The notes below the pieces were generated by a model that was given only the letters and a program-made list of their open reading frames with translations, did no database searches and had not been told where the DNA came from. DNA of 6,462 nucleotides from Deltaproteobacteria bacterium. GTDB lineage: Bacteria; Desulfobacterota; Desulfobacteria; Desulfobacterales; ETH-SRB1. Shown piece by piece: positions 1-6,299 of this stretch; the stretch's first letter is position 1, and each line of letters opens with the position of its first letter. A program made the translations under genes and the position numbers. Location of the stretch: positions 1 to 6,462 of the forward strand of contig JAUWQK010000091.1 of assembly GCA_030611115.1 (NCBI GenBank), read 5' to 3'.

Positions 1-3000
1 ACGGAAAATCCGCATCATGTTTCCGGGCGATGTTCTGTCTTCTGCAAGTCAGACTGCACTCATGCAACAAACAAAGGCGTCCCGAAATCCAGGGTTACTG
101 CCGGCCTCTGTAAAATGATGGCAAATAAGATTCTGGAGCTTCTGAAGAAGGTTGAAAGACAAAATATCATGATCACCGGCGGAACAGCTCGCAACAGGAT
201 GATGATTGAATATTTGCATAAGGAGCTTCCGGGTCTCATAGTTCCGGAAGAAGCGCCATATTTCGAAGCCATGGGCGCCGCACTCTGGGCACTTAACAAT
301 GAAACCGCCGCTTTTGCCGGAATAGCAAATCTTTTTAAAAAAGAAATTACCTCCTTTGATACACTTTCTCCACTCCTCAATTTCAAGGACATGGTAGAAT
401 TCAAAACAATTGACATGGGAAATATAAAGCCGGGTGATGTTTGCATACTGGGCCTGGATGTGGGTTCTACCACCACCAAGGCTGTTCTTCTGCGAAAAAA
501 AGACAACTCAATGCTTGCATCTATATATCTGCGCACAAACGGTGATCCGGTAGGTGCTTCCCGGAATTGTTATCGAAATATTTTAGACCAGATAAAAGAA
601 AAAGTAGATCCTGATGAAATATCAATTACGGGTCTGGGTGTCTGTGGTTCCGGCCGTCAAATAGCGGGTCTTCATGCCTTAACTGAAGGTGTAATTAATG
701 AAATAATCGCACATGCAACTGGTGCCGTTTACTTTGATTGCAAGGTAGATACCATATTCGAAATTGGAGGACAGGATGCCAAATACACTTATATAACAAA
801 CGCTGTGCCCTCTGATTATGCAATGAACGAAGCTTGTTCAGCCGGAACCGGGTCTTTCCTTGAAGAATCCGCACATGAAACTCTGGGTATAAAAATGGAT
901 GATATCGCAGATATCGCACTTAAGGGGAAAAATCCGCCCAATTTCAATGATCAGTGCGCCGCATTTATCTCCTCTGACATAAAAAATGCCATTCACGAAG
1001 GAGTAAAGCACGAAGATATTGTCGCCGGGCTGGTTTATTCCATCTGTATGAATTATTCAAACAGAGTAAAAGGCAATAAACCGGTTGGGGAAAAGGTCTT
1101 TATGCAGGGAGGAGTCTGCTACAACAAAGCGATTCCGTTTGCCATGGCCGCACTTGTGGGCAAGCCGATAATCGTTCCGCCGGAACCCGGCCTTATGGGA
1201 GCTTTTGGCGTTGCCCTTGAGATCAAAAAAAGAATTGAAACAGGATTAATGGCGGAAAAGGACTTTAACCTTGGGACACTTGCAGATAGAGAGGTAAAAT
1301 ACGGAAAAAATTTCATATGCAGAGGCGGCAAGGAAAAATGCGATCGGCGTTGCGAAATAGCAATGATCGAGCTTGAAGGCAAGAAATATCCATTTGGAGG
1401 AGCATGCAACAGGTATTACAACTTACGGCAAAAAATAAAATATGATGTAGAAAAGCTGGATCTGGTGCGGATCAGGCAGAAACTGATATTTGAAAAGTAC
1501 GGCGCAAAACTGCCTGAGGAAAGCGGGAAAAAGCGCAGAGGAAGAATCGGAATAAACAGAAGTTTTATGGTCAACACCTTTTATCCTCTTTACTCCACTT
1601 TTTTTACCGAACTGGGCTTTGAACCTGTAATGCCGGATTCAATTTCAAAGCAAGGAATTGATCAGAAAAACACATCTTTCTGCTTCCCCGCTGAACTGTC
1701 TCATGGCTTTTTTTACTCCCTGATTACTATGGAAAATCCTCCTGATTTCATATTCCTGCCTCATTTCAAAGCAGTTCATGTTCCAAATGGTCATTCAAGC
1801 TCGCAGGTCTGTCCCTTTGTTCAAGGTGAAACATATTATCTTCAGGTAACATTCCGTGAAAAACTCGAAGAGCTTAAAAGAAAAGGAATAAAAATACTTT
1901 CTCCCCTTATAAATTTAACAAAAGGTCTGGAAAACGCCCAAGTCCCTTTAATTGAAACCGCTAAAAAGATGGGAATCAGCCGGAAGGAAGCTGATAAGGC
2001 TTTCAAAAAGGCCATGCAACAACAGATTGAATGCATGAATGAAATGAAGGATATCGGCAAGAAGGCGCTTGCAGAACTTGAATCTGAACCGGAAAAGACG
2101 GGAGTTGTTATATTTGCCAGAGCATACAATGGATTTGTTAAAGAAGCCCACATGGGCATTCCCAACAAACTGGCATCAAGGGGGGTTCTCGTAATACCGT
2201 TTGATTTTCTTCCTTTTGATAATGAAAAGACAAAGCGCCATATGTACTGGGGAATGGGGCAACTTATACTCAAGGCCGGCAAATTTGTAAAAAGGCACCC
2301 CCAACTTTTTGGCGTTTATATTACCAACTTTTCATGCGGCCCTGACTCGTTTATAGTTGGATATTTCAGGAATTACATGGGCCGAAAGCCCTCCTTGACC
2401 CTTGAACTTGACAGCCATACTGCAGATGCAGGTCTTGAAACCAGGATAGAAGCTTTTCTCGATATAGTATCAGCATACAGGCAGCTTATGGCAAATAAAA
2501 TGATTACAATAAAGAAAAGCTCCTTTACCCAGGCCCGCCTCATAATTGAAGACAGTGTTGCAAAAGTAGTAACATCTTCCGGCAAAAAAATCCCGCTGAC
2601 TGACCCGCGTGTAACTCTTTTAATACCTTCTATGGGCAAAATAGCCTCTGAATCGTTTGCCGCTGTATTTCGCGGAAGAGGTATTAAAACAATAGCCCAT
2701 CCTCCTTCTGATGAATCTGTACTTAAACTTGGCCGTGCAAATACGTCCTGCAAAGAATGCCTGCCGCTTATACTAACTACAGGAACTCTGCTCAATTATA
2801 TCCGCAACAAAAAGCAGAATGGTGAAATTCTTGTATACTTCATGCCCACAGGTTCCGGGCCATGCCGGTTCGGCCAGTACTACATATTTATGGAAGATCT
2901 GGTAAAAAGGCTTGAACTTCCTGATGTCGCTATGCTTTCGCTATCATCAGAGAACGCATACGCGGGCATGGGCGGCAATTTTCAGCTTCACGCCTGGAGT

Positions 3001-3876
3001 GCTGTAATCGTATCTGATGTAATGGAAGATATCAGATCAATGATTCTGGCTAATGCAACAGACACGAAAGCAGCTATTAAAATATTCAATGAGGAGTGGC
3101 AACAGATATTGGCAAAATTGGAAACAGGAGACTTCTCCAGGCTTGAAAAACAACTTTCCATAACTGCTAAACGGTTCAGCCATATCCCATTAAAGCGGCC
3201 AGTAGAAGAAGTGCCGACTATCTCGCTTTCAGGTGAAATATTTGTCAGAAGAGATGATATTTCTCGTCAATATTTGACTGAACGCCTTGCAGAAGGAGGG
3301 TTTGCAGCGATATGTACGCCGGTGGCAGAGTGGATTTTATATGCTGACTATATTCTGAAAAATAATTATTCAGACCACAAAATGTCTAAATTGGAAAAGC
3401 TGGAGTTCATGATCAAAAAGAAATTCATGTCAAGATATGAAAAACGTATCAAATCAATACTGTCGCGTTCAGGGCTTGTTCACGCAGAGCCGCTCGATAT
3501 GAAATCAATAATTAACAGCGCCTCGCCTTATATTTCTCCATATCTGGCCGGTGAAGCCATTCTGACAGTGGGCGGCGCTCTCACCGAAGTCGCATCCCAT
3601 GTCTGTGGAGTAATAGCCATAGGTCCTTTTGGCTGTATGCCCAACCGCCTTTCAGAGTCTATTCTTAACGTCACTATGAACCGGGAAGGAAAGCTCGCAA
3701 CTGATTCTAAAAATAAACAACTCCGGCATATACTCACAGATATAGAAGACCTGCCGTTTCTGGCTATAGAAAGTGACGGCTCCCCTTTCCCCCAAGTAAT
3801 AAATGCAAAACTGGAAACCTTCTGCATTCGCTCCGAACGCCTGCATAACAGAATGCTTGAAGCCAACAGAAAATAA
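1..3876 (+). CDS. Fused acyl-CoA dehydratase activase / HgdB-like reductase protein (BadF/HgdC family, DUF2229), 5' partial
   Basis: The frame is open from base 1 to the TAA at 3874, so the gene begins outside the window; ATG 115 is internal. Residues 11-43 (C..F..SD, then GV and AGL) match the equivalent stretch of the second ATPase domain at nt 955-1050, so the window opens in the tail of a first ASKHA domain ending near nt 300. The second domain is complete (451-1225): GLDVGSTTTKA phosphate loop at 451, EIGGQDAKY at 760, CSAGTG at 835 and CAAF at 955. These two cysteines correspond to those holding the [4Fe-4S] cluster between HgdC subunits. A linker with four cysteines follows (nt 1318, 1339, 1351, 1405), then a DUF2229-type region (about 1540-2250) and an HgdB-like part with CGPDSF (2335), CKEC (2749) and further cysteines at 2863, 3313, 3604 and 3634. 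Known relatives drive ATP-dependent low-potential electron transfer to 2-hydroxyacyl-CoA dehydratases or benzoyl-CoA reductases. These giant fusions have, to my knowledge, no assigned substrate. Probably cytoplasmic. Confidence 0.93.
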   Translation, partial: TENPHHVSGRCSVFCKSDCTHATNKGVPKSRVTAGLCKMMANKILELLKKVERQNIMITGGTARNRMMIEYLHKELPGLIVPEEAPYFEAMGAALWALNNETAAFAGIANLFKKEITSFDTLSPLLNFKDMVEFKTIDMGNIKPGDVCILGLDVGSTTTKAVLLRKKDNSMLASIYLRTNGDPVGASRNCYRNILDQIKEKVDPDEISITGLGVCGSGRQIAGLHALTEGVINEIIAHATGAVYFDCKVDTIFEIGGQDAKYTYITNAVPSDYAMNEACSAGTGSFLEESAHETLGIKMDDIADIALKGKNPPNFNDQCAAFISSDIKNAIHEGVKHEDIVAGLVYSICMNYSNRVKGNKPVGEKVFMQGGVCYNKAIPFAMAALVGKPIIVPPEPGLMGAFGVALEIKKRIETGLMAEKDFNLGTLADREVKYGKNFICRGGKEKCDRRCEIAMIELEGKKYPFGGACNRYYNLRQKIKYDVEKLDLVRIRQKLIFEKYGAKLPEESGKKRRGRIGINRSFMVNTFYPLYSTFFTELGFEPVMPDSISKQGIDQKNTSFCFPAELSHGFFYSLITMENPPDFIFLPHFKAVHVPNGHSSSQVCPFVQGETYYLQVTFREKLEELKRKGIKILSPLINLTKGLENAQVPLIETAKKMGISRKEADKAFKKAMQQQIECMNEMKDIGKKALAELESEPEKTGVVIFARAYNGFVKEAHMGIPNKLASRGVLVIPFDFLPFDNEKTKRHMYWGMGQLILKAGKFVKRHPQLFGVYITNFSCGPDSFIVGYFRNYMGRKPSLTLELDSHTADAGLETRIEAFLDIVSAYRQLMANKMITIKKSSFTQARLIIEDSVAKVVTSSGKKIPLTDPRVTLLIPSMGKIASESFAAVFRGRGIKTIAHPPSDESVLKLGRANTSCKECLPLILTTGTLLNYIRNKKQNGEILVYFMPTGSGPCRFGQYYIFMEDLVKRLELPDVAMLSLSSENAYAGMGGNFQLHAWSAVIVSDVMEDIRSMILANATDTKAAIKIFNEEWQQILAKLETGDFSRLEKQLSITAKRFSHIPLKRPVEEVPTISLSGEIFVRRDDISRQYLTERLAEGGFAAICTPVAEWILYADYILKNNYSDHKMSKLEKLEFMIKKKFMSRYEKRIKSILSRSGLVHAEPLDMKSIINSASPYISPYLAGEAILTVGGALTEVASHVCGVIAIGPFGCMPNRLSESILNVTMNREGKLATDSKNKQLRHILTDIEDLPFLAIESDGSPFPQVINAKLETFCIRSERLHNRMLEANRK

Positions 3877-3884
3877 AGATAATG

Positions 3885-3971
3885 GTTGTCAGTTGTCGGT
3901 TTACAGTTAACAGTTTTATGTTTTGATCAACCGTGAACCGTGAATCGTGAACCGTGAATCGTGAATCGTGA
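3885..3971. repeat. Intergenic heptamer repeat array in two inverted halves
   Basis: The right half (3930-3971) is six perfectly phased 7-bp units, three ACCGTGA and three ATCGTGA. The left half (3885-3926) is six looser 7-bp units starting GTT (for example GTTGTCA, GTTAACA). Three bases separate the halves. Read on the opposite strand the right units become TCACGGT or TCACGAT, which resemble the left units in another register, so the two halves look like one heptamer family in opposite orientations. CGGTTTAC (3897-3904) can pair along its whole length with GTGAACCG (3933-3940), allowing one G-U pair. The array fills nearly the whole spacer between two genes and runs into the downstream start codon. 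Short tandem heptamers of this general kind are known from other bacteria (the STRR repeats of cyanobacteria); a relationship is not implied. Confidence 0.85.
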
Positions 3972-5662
3972 AAATATTACTTATATACCCCTATTTCCTT
4001 GAAGACAGAGTTCATGAAGAAGAGATAAGTTTTGTACCCCTGGGGGTTTATTATGTGGGTGCTGTTTTAAAGGAAAATAATTTTGATGTTGAAATACTGA
4101 ACTGGCATAAGGTCAATAAAACATCCTATGATGTCATAAAAGAGACATTGATTGAAAAAAAACCGGATGTAATCGGTTTTTCGATAATGCATGCAAATCG
4201 ATGGGGTGGAATTGAAATCGCCAGGATTGCAAAACAAATCGACCCAAAAATAAAAATTGTCTTTGGCGGAATAGGCACCACCTTTTTATGGAAGCATTTA
4301 TTAAAGCACTTCAAAGAAATTGATTACGCAGTAATAGGTGAAGGAGAATACACATTTTTAAGTTTGATAAAATGTATAGAAAAACATAATTATAAAAAAA
4401 TCAAGGACCTCAAAGGCATTGCATACAGAAAAAAGAACAAAGTTGTAAAAACAAAGCCCGCTGAGATCATACATAACCTTGATAGGCTGCCGATCCCGGC
4501 AAAGTATTTTAACTATCAGCATGTTTCCTTGACCAGAGGATGTCCTGGAAACTGCACTTTTTGCGGTTCTCCTCAGCTCTGGGGACATAAAGTAAGATTT
4601 CACTCCGCGGATTATTTTGTAAATCAAATTGAACTTCTCTTTAAAAAAGGAATAACTTTTTTTTATTTTTCAGATGACACCTTTACCCTCAAAAAAGACA
4701 TAGTAATTGAAATCTGCAAAAAAATTCTGGATAGAAAATTAAAAATAGTATGGGTAGCAATTTCCCGTGTAAACTATGTGAACAATGAAGTTCTTTACTG
4801 GATGAGAAAAGCCGGCTGCATTCAGATCAGTTATGGCGTGGAAAGCGGATCTGAAAAAATAAGAAAAATTCTGAACAAAAACATTAAAACAGATCAAATA
4901 AAAAAAGCTTTTGCGCTGACTCCCAGATACGGCATTATGGCCCGGGCATACTTTATTTATGGGTGCCAAGGAGAAAGCCGGAATACAATTCAGGACACCA
5001 TAGATTTAATTCATGAAATCAAACCCCTGAGCATTATCTTCTACATTCTTGATATATTCCCCGGAACAGCTCTTTATTCGGATTTTAAAAAAAGATGTAA
5101 AATTACAGATGATATCTGGTTGAAACGCATAGAAGACATTATATATTTTCAAAGCGACCCTGATTTGTCCCAGGATATGATACTGGCTTTCGGGCAAAAG
5201 CTCAGGATGAATTACTATGAAAATCTTGCAGGTTTTACAGATGATATTGAAGTAATTGATGATAAAGAACTTTACGAATTGCACGCGGATTTCTTCTCAA
5301 GACTTGGAATGACATTCGATTATGGGGATTATGCAAATATAGAAGCTATAAAGGATAAAGACAGGATTGCTGAAAGACTATACAAAAAATCGCTGAACTA
5401 TTATCCTGATCACCGCGCTTTTCTTGGTTTAGGAATAATTAAACAGAAAAAAGAAAAATATATGCAATCGACTAAAATACTATCAGAAGGAGTCGAACAT
5501 TTCCCGGAAAGCGAGCAGCTTAATATTTGCCTGGGGATCAGTTATATGAATTTAAGAGAATATAACAAGGCGCTCCCCTATTTTCTAAAATTTAAAGATT
5601 CTAAAGAAGCAAATTACTACATTACAGCCTGTAATGAAGCGCTTGGCATTTCTAAGATTTGA
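3968..5662 (+). CDS. B12-binding-domain radical SAM protein with C-terminal TPR-like region
   Basis: 564 residues. Residues 1-135 form a Rossmann-like cobalamin-binding domain: MKILLIYPYF, PLGVYYVGAVL, KPDVIGFS, VFGG near 98-101 and the closing VIGEGEYTF near 122-130. The classical DxHxxG B12 motif is not seen, as is common in this class. The radical SAM core (about 185-390) has the cluster-binding C192-x3-C196-x2-C199, FSDDTF near 234 and YGVESGSEKI near 289. Residues 465-550 contain two or more helical repeats of TPR type (Y/L/A spacing, PDHRAFLGLG, PESEQLNICLG). The fold is certain. The substrate is not; relatives do radical methylations, cyclisations and other cofactor, lipid or natural-product chemistry under anoxic conditions. 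The start is GTG at 3968: an in-frame TGA lies at 3962, the next in-frame Met is residue 75, and the family's N-terminal motif begins here. No Shine-Dalgarno sequence is visible because the leader is repeat DNA. The gene is more AT-rich than its upstream neighbour. Confidence 0.94.
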   Translation: MKILLIYPYFLEDRVHEEEISFVPLGVYYVGAVLKENNFDVEILNWHKVNKTSYDVIKETLIEKKPDVIGFSIMHANRWGGIEIARIAKQIDPKIKIVFGGIGTTFLWKHLLKHFKEIDYAVIGEGEYTFLSLIKCIEKHNYKKIKDLKGIAYRKKNKVVKTKPAEIIHNLDRLPIPAKYFNYQHVSLTRGCPGNCTFCGSPQLWGHKVRFHSADYFVNQIELLFKKGITFFYFSDDTFTLKKDIVIEICKKILDRKLKIVWVAISRVNYVNNEVLYWMRKAGCIQISYGVESGSEKIRKILNKNIKTDQIKKAFALTPRYGIMARAYFIYGCQGESRNTIQDTIDLIHEIKPLSIIFYILDIFPGTALYSDFKKRCKITDDIWLKRIEDIIYFQSDPDLSQDMILAFGQKLRMNYYENLAGFTDDIEVIDDKELYELHADFFSRLGMTFDYGDYANIEAIKDKDRIAERLYKKSLNYYPDHRAFLGLGIIKQKKEKYMQSTKILSEGVEHFPESEQLNICLGISYMNLREYNKALPYFLKFKDSKEANYYITACNEALGISKI

Positions 5663-5670
5663 ATTGATAA

Positions 5671-5699
5671 GTAAGAACATGCGGTTGACAAATTCTTAC
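5671..5699. promoter_or_regulatory. Candidate operator: inverted repeat bracketing the -35 box
   Basis: GTAAGAA (5671-5677) and its exact reverse complement TTCTTAC (5693-5699) lie 22 bp apart centre to centre, about two helical turns, with the TTGACA box between them. AbrB-fold antitoxins usually repress their own promoter through paired half-sites, so this could be the autoregulatory operator. A perfect 7-bp pair at this spacing can also arise by chance in AT-rich DNA. Confidence 0.35.
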
Positions 5700-5713
5700 A
5701 CATGGTATAAAAT
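5685..5713 (+). promoter_or_regulatory. Sigma-70-type promoter for the antitoxin gene
   Basis: A perfect TTGACA (5685-5690) is followed after 17 bp by TAAAAT (5708-5713), inside the longer TATAAAAT at 5706. Transcription would begin near 5720 and give a leader of about 28 bases before the ATG at 5748. It starts 22 bp after the stop of the radical SAM gene, so the antitoxin has its own promoter. Confidence 0.7.
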
Positions 5714-5734
5714 TTATTTATTAATTCCAATCAT

Positions 5735-5740
5735 TGAGGG
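5735..5740 (+). promoter_or_regulatory. Ribosome binding site deciding the antitoxin start
   Basis: TGAGGG lies 7 bases before ATG 5748. It supports that ATG over longer in-frame starts such as 5634, which would put translation through the promoter and inside the upstream gene. Confidence 0.75.
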
Positions 5741-5747
5741 AAAACAA

Positions 5748-6005
5748 ATGGAAACCATATCATCCAAGGTTACATCAAAAGGACAGGTTGTAATCCCCAA
5801 AAGGCTGAGGGAAAAATATGGAATACGCTCGGCCACAGCGATTCGCTGGGTCGAAAAGGATCAAGGCATTTTGATGGTACCCGAATCCGAGGATCCGATT
5901 GTGGCGGCCCGAGGAATGCTGAAAGGTTCTGGAATATTGAAAGCCTATTTGAAAGAAAAAAGACGTGAAAAACAACAACTGCCTCCTCTTAACAGGAGAC
6001 CCTGA
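5748..6005 (+). CDS. AbrB/MazE-fold (VapB-type) antitoxin, now without its toxin
   Basis: 85 residues. Residues 1-50 are a SpoVT/AbrB swapped-hairpin DNA-binding domain: ISSKVTSKGQVVIPKRLR is the family signature, followed by YGI and a second beta hairpin ending LMVPE. Residues 51-75 (DPIVAARGMLKGSGILKAYL, then KEKRREK) resemble the toxin-wrapping tail of VapB antitoxins that pair with PIN-domain VapC ribonucleases. The final ten or so residues (QQLPPLNRRP) look unrelated: their DNA is a VapC 3' end read in the wrong frame, so the native tail was lost in a deletion. The start is ATG 5748, with a good ribosome binding site. The DNA-binding half is intact, so the protein may still bind its promoter, where a candidate operator surrounds the -35 box, or cross-talk with toxins encoded elsewhere. 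Those roles are inference; the domain assignment is firm. Confidence 0.88.
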   Translation: METISSKVTSKGQVVIPKRLREKYGIRSATAIRWVEKDQGILMVPESEDPIVAARGMLKGSGILKAYLKEKRREKQQLPPLNRRP

Positions 6006-6057
6006 ATTCAAATCGCTCGAAAAGAAAGGCATAATCAGTATCGAGTGGCTTACTTAG
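5971..6057 (+). pseudogene. 3' remnant of a vapC PIN-domain toxin gene
   Basis: In the frame of 5971 the DNA reads NNNCLLLTGDPEFKSLEKKG, then IISIEWLT, ending at TAG 6055. LLTGDPEF followed by a short spacer and IEWL is the typical C-terminal end of VapC toxins, where the aspartate in GDPEF belongs to the acidic active-site set. Only about 25-29 codons of an expected 130 or so remain. An in-frame TGA at 5950 closes the frame upstream, and no N-terminal PIN sequence is present. The remnant overlaps the antitoxin's last codons in a different frame, as a deletion from near the end of vapB into late vapC would produce. A 30-codon GTG-started reading frame (5965) exists but is unlikely to be a functional gene. 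Recognition is from motif memory, not an alignment. Confidence 0.72.
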
Positions 6058-6072
6058 ATCAAATCAATTCCC

Positions 6073-6091
6073 AGATAGCGACAAGCTATCT
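6073..6091. other. Short perfect hairpin downstream of the vapBC remnant
   Basis: AGATAGC and GCTATCT form a 7-bp stem around the 5-base loop GACAA, 15 bases after the vapC stop. No U-tract follows on either strand, so it is a weak terminator candidate at best. It may be the old end-of-operon structure of vapBC, or chance. Confidence 0.35.
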
Positions 6092-6101
6092 TCGGATGCT
6101 G

Positions 6102-6299
6102 CCCGTGAGCACGGCCAGGCCCATTGAACTGAATATATGAAACCTATATCATAACATTTTCTGGGGCGTGTGGATTAGCGATTGATAGCAGGTATCAAAA
6201 GCCTGCGCATTACGGTGGAAATTGATGTGGTTCCCGTTCGCAGCAATATATGATGAAGTGCACCTGGCGCATCTATTCTTGTCTTGATTGGCGTGGCAT
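6102..6299 (-). pseudogene. REP-associated tyrosine transposase (Y1/IS200-like, RAYT-type) remnant
   Basis: Read on the minus strand from ATG 6299 the product begins MPRQSR, then shifts frame and continues IDAPGALHHI, the standard N-terminus of RAYT-type Y1 transposases. The shift is explained by a 5-bp tandem duplication of CAAGA (6286-6277); removing one copy restores MPRQSRIDAPGALHHI. Directly after LHHI comes LLRTGTTSISTVMRRLL (6246-6196), which in intact relatives follows the catalytic HFH motif, so roughly 50 codons including the HUH site seem to be missing. AINR (6189-6178) is followed by a stop at 6177. Further on, degraded traces resembling FQNRYKSI (near 6160) and, in another frame, YIQFNGPGRA resembling the family's YIHLNPLRAG (6137-6108) can be made out. 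The catalytic tyrosine region is not identifiable. The gene is certainly dead. I judge the family from motif memory; the far 3' part is the least sure. Confidence 0.75.

Noticed and set aside
115..120. ATG-ATG as the start of the first gene
   Set aside because: The frame is open to base 1 and the 38 upstream residues match the paralogous segment of the second ATPase domain, so these are internal methionines.
60..536. Long minus-strand open frame opposite the activase gene (others at 1842-2282, 2373-2795 and 3528-3866)
   Set aside because: These are antisense shadows of a strongly conserved coding frame, with no recognisable protein family.
3877..3929. Rho-independent terminator after the activase gene, or a promoter for the radical SAM gene (TTGTCG with TATGTT)
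   Set aside because: There is no stable GC-rich stem followed by a U-tract, and both promoter boxes match only four of six consensus bases inside low-complexity repeat DNA.
3885..3971. CRISPR-like array
   Set aside because: Units are 7 bp with no spacers; this is a simple tandem repeat.
5634..5747. Longer antitoxin starting inside the radical SAM gene
   Set aside because: The extra 38 residues would span the promoter and do not resemble the family; ATG 5748 has a well-spaced ribosome binding site and the canonical N-terminus.
6103..6114. Palindrome CCGTG-AG-CACGG as a protein-binding site or REP element
   Set aside because: It is only five bp per arm with a two-base centre, and lies within the degraded transposase coding sequence; too weak to call.
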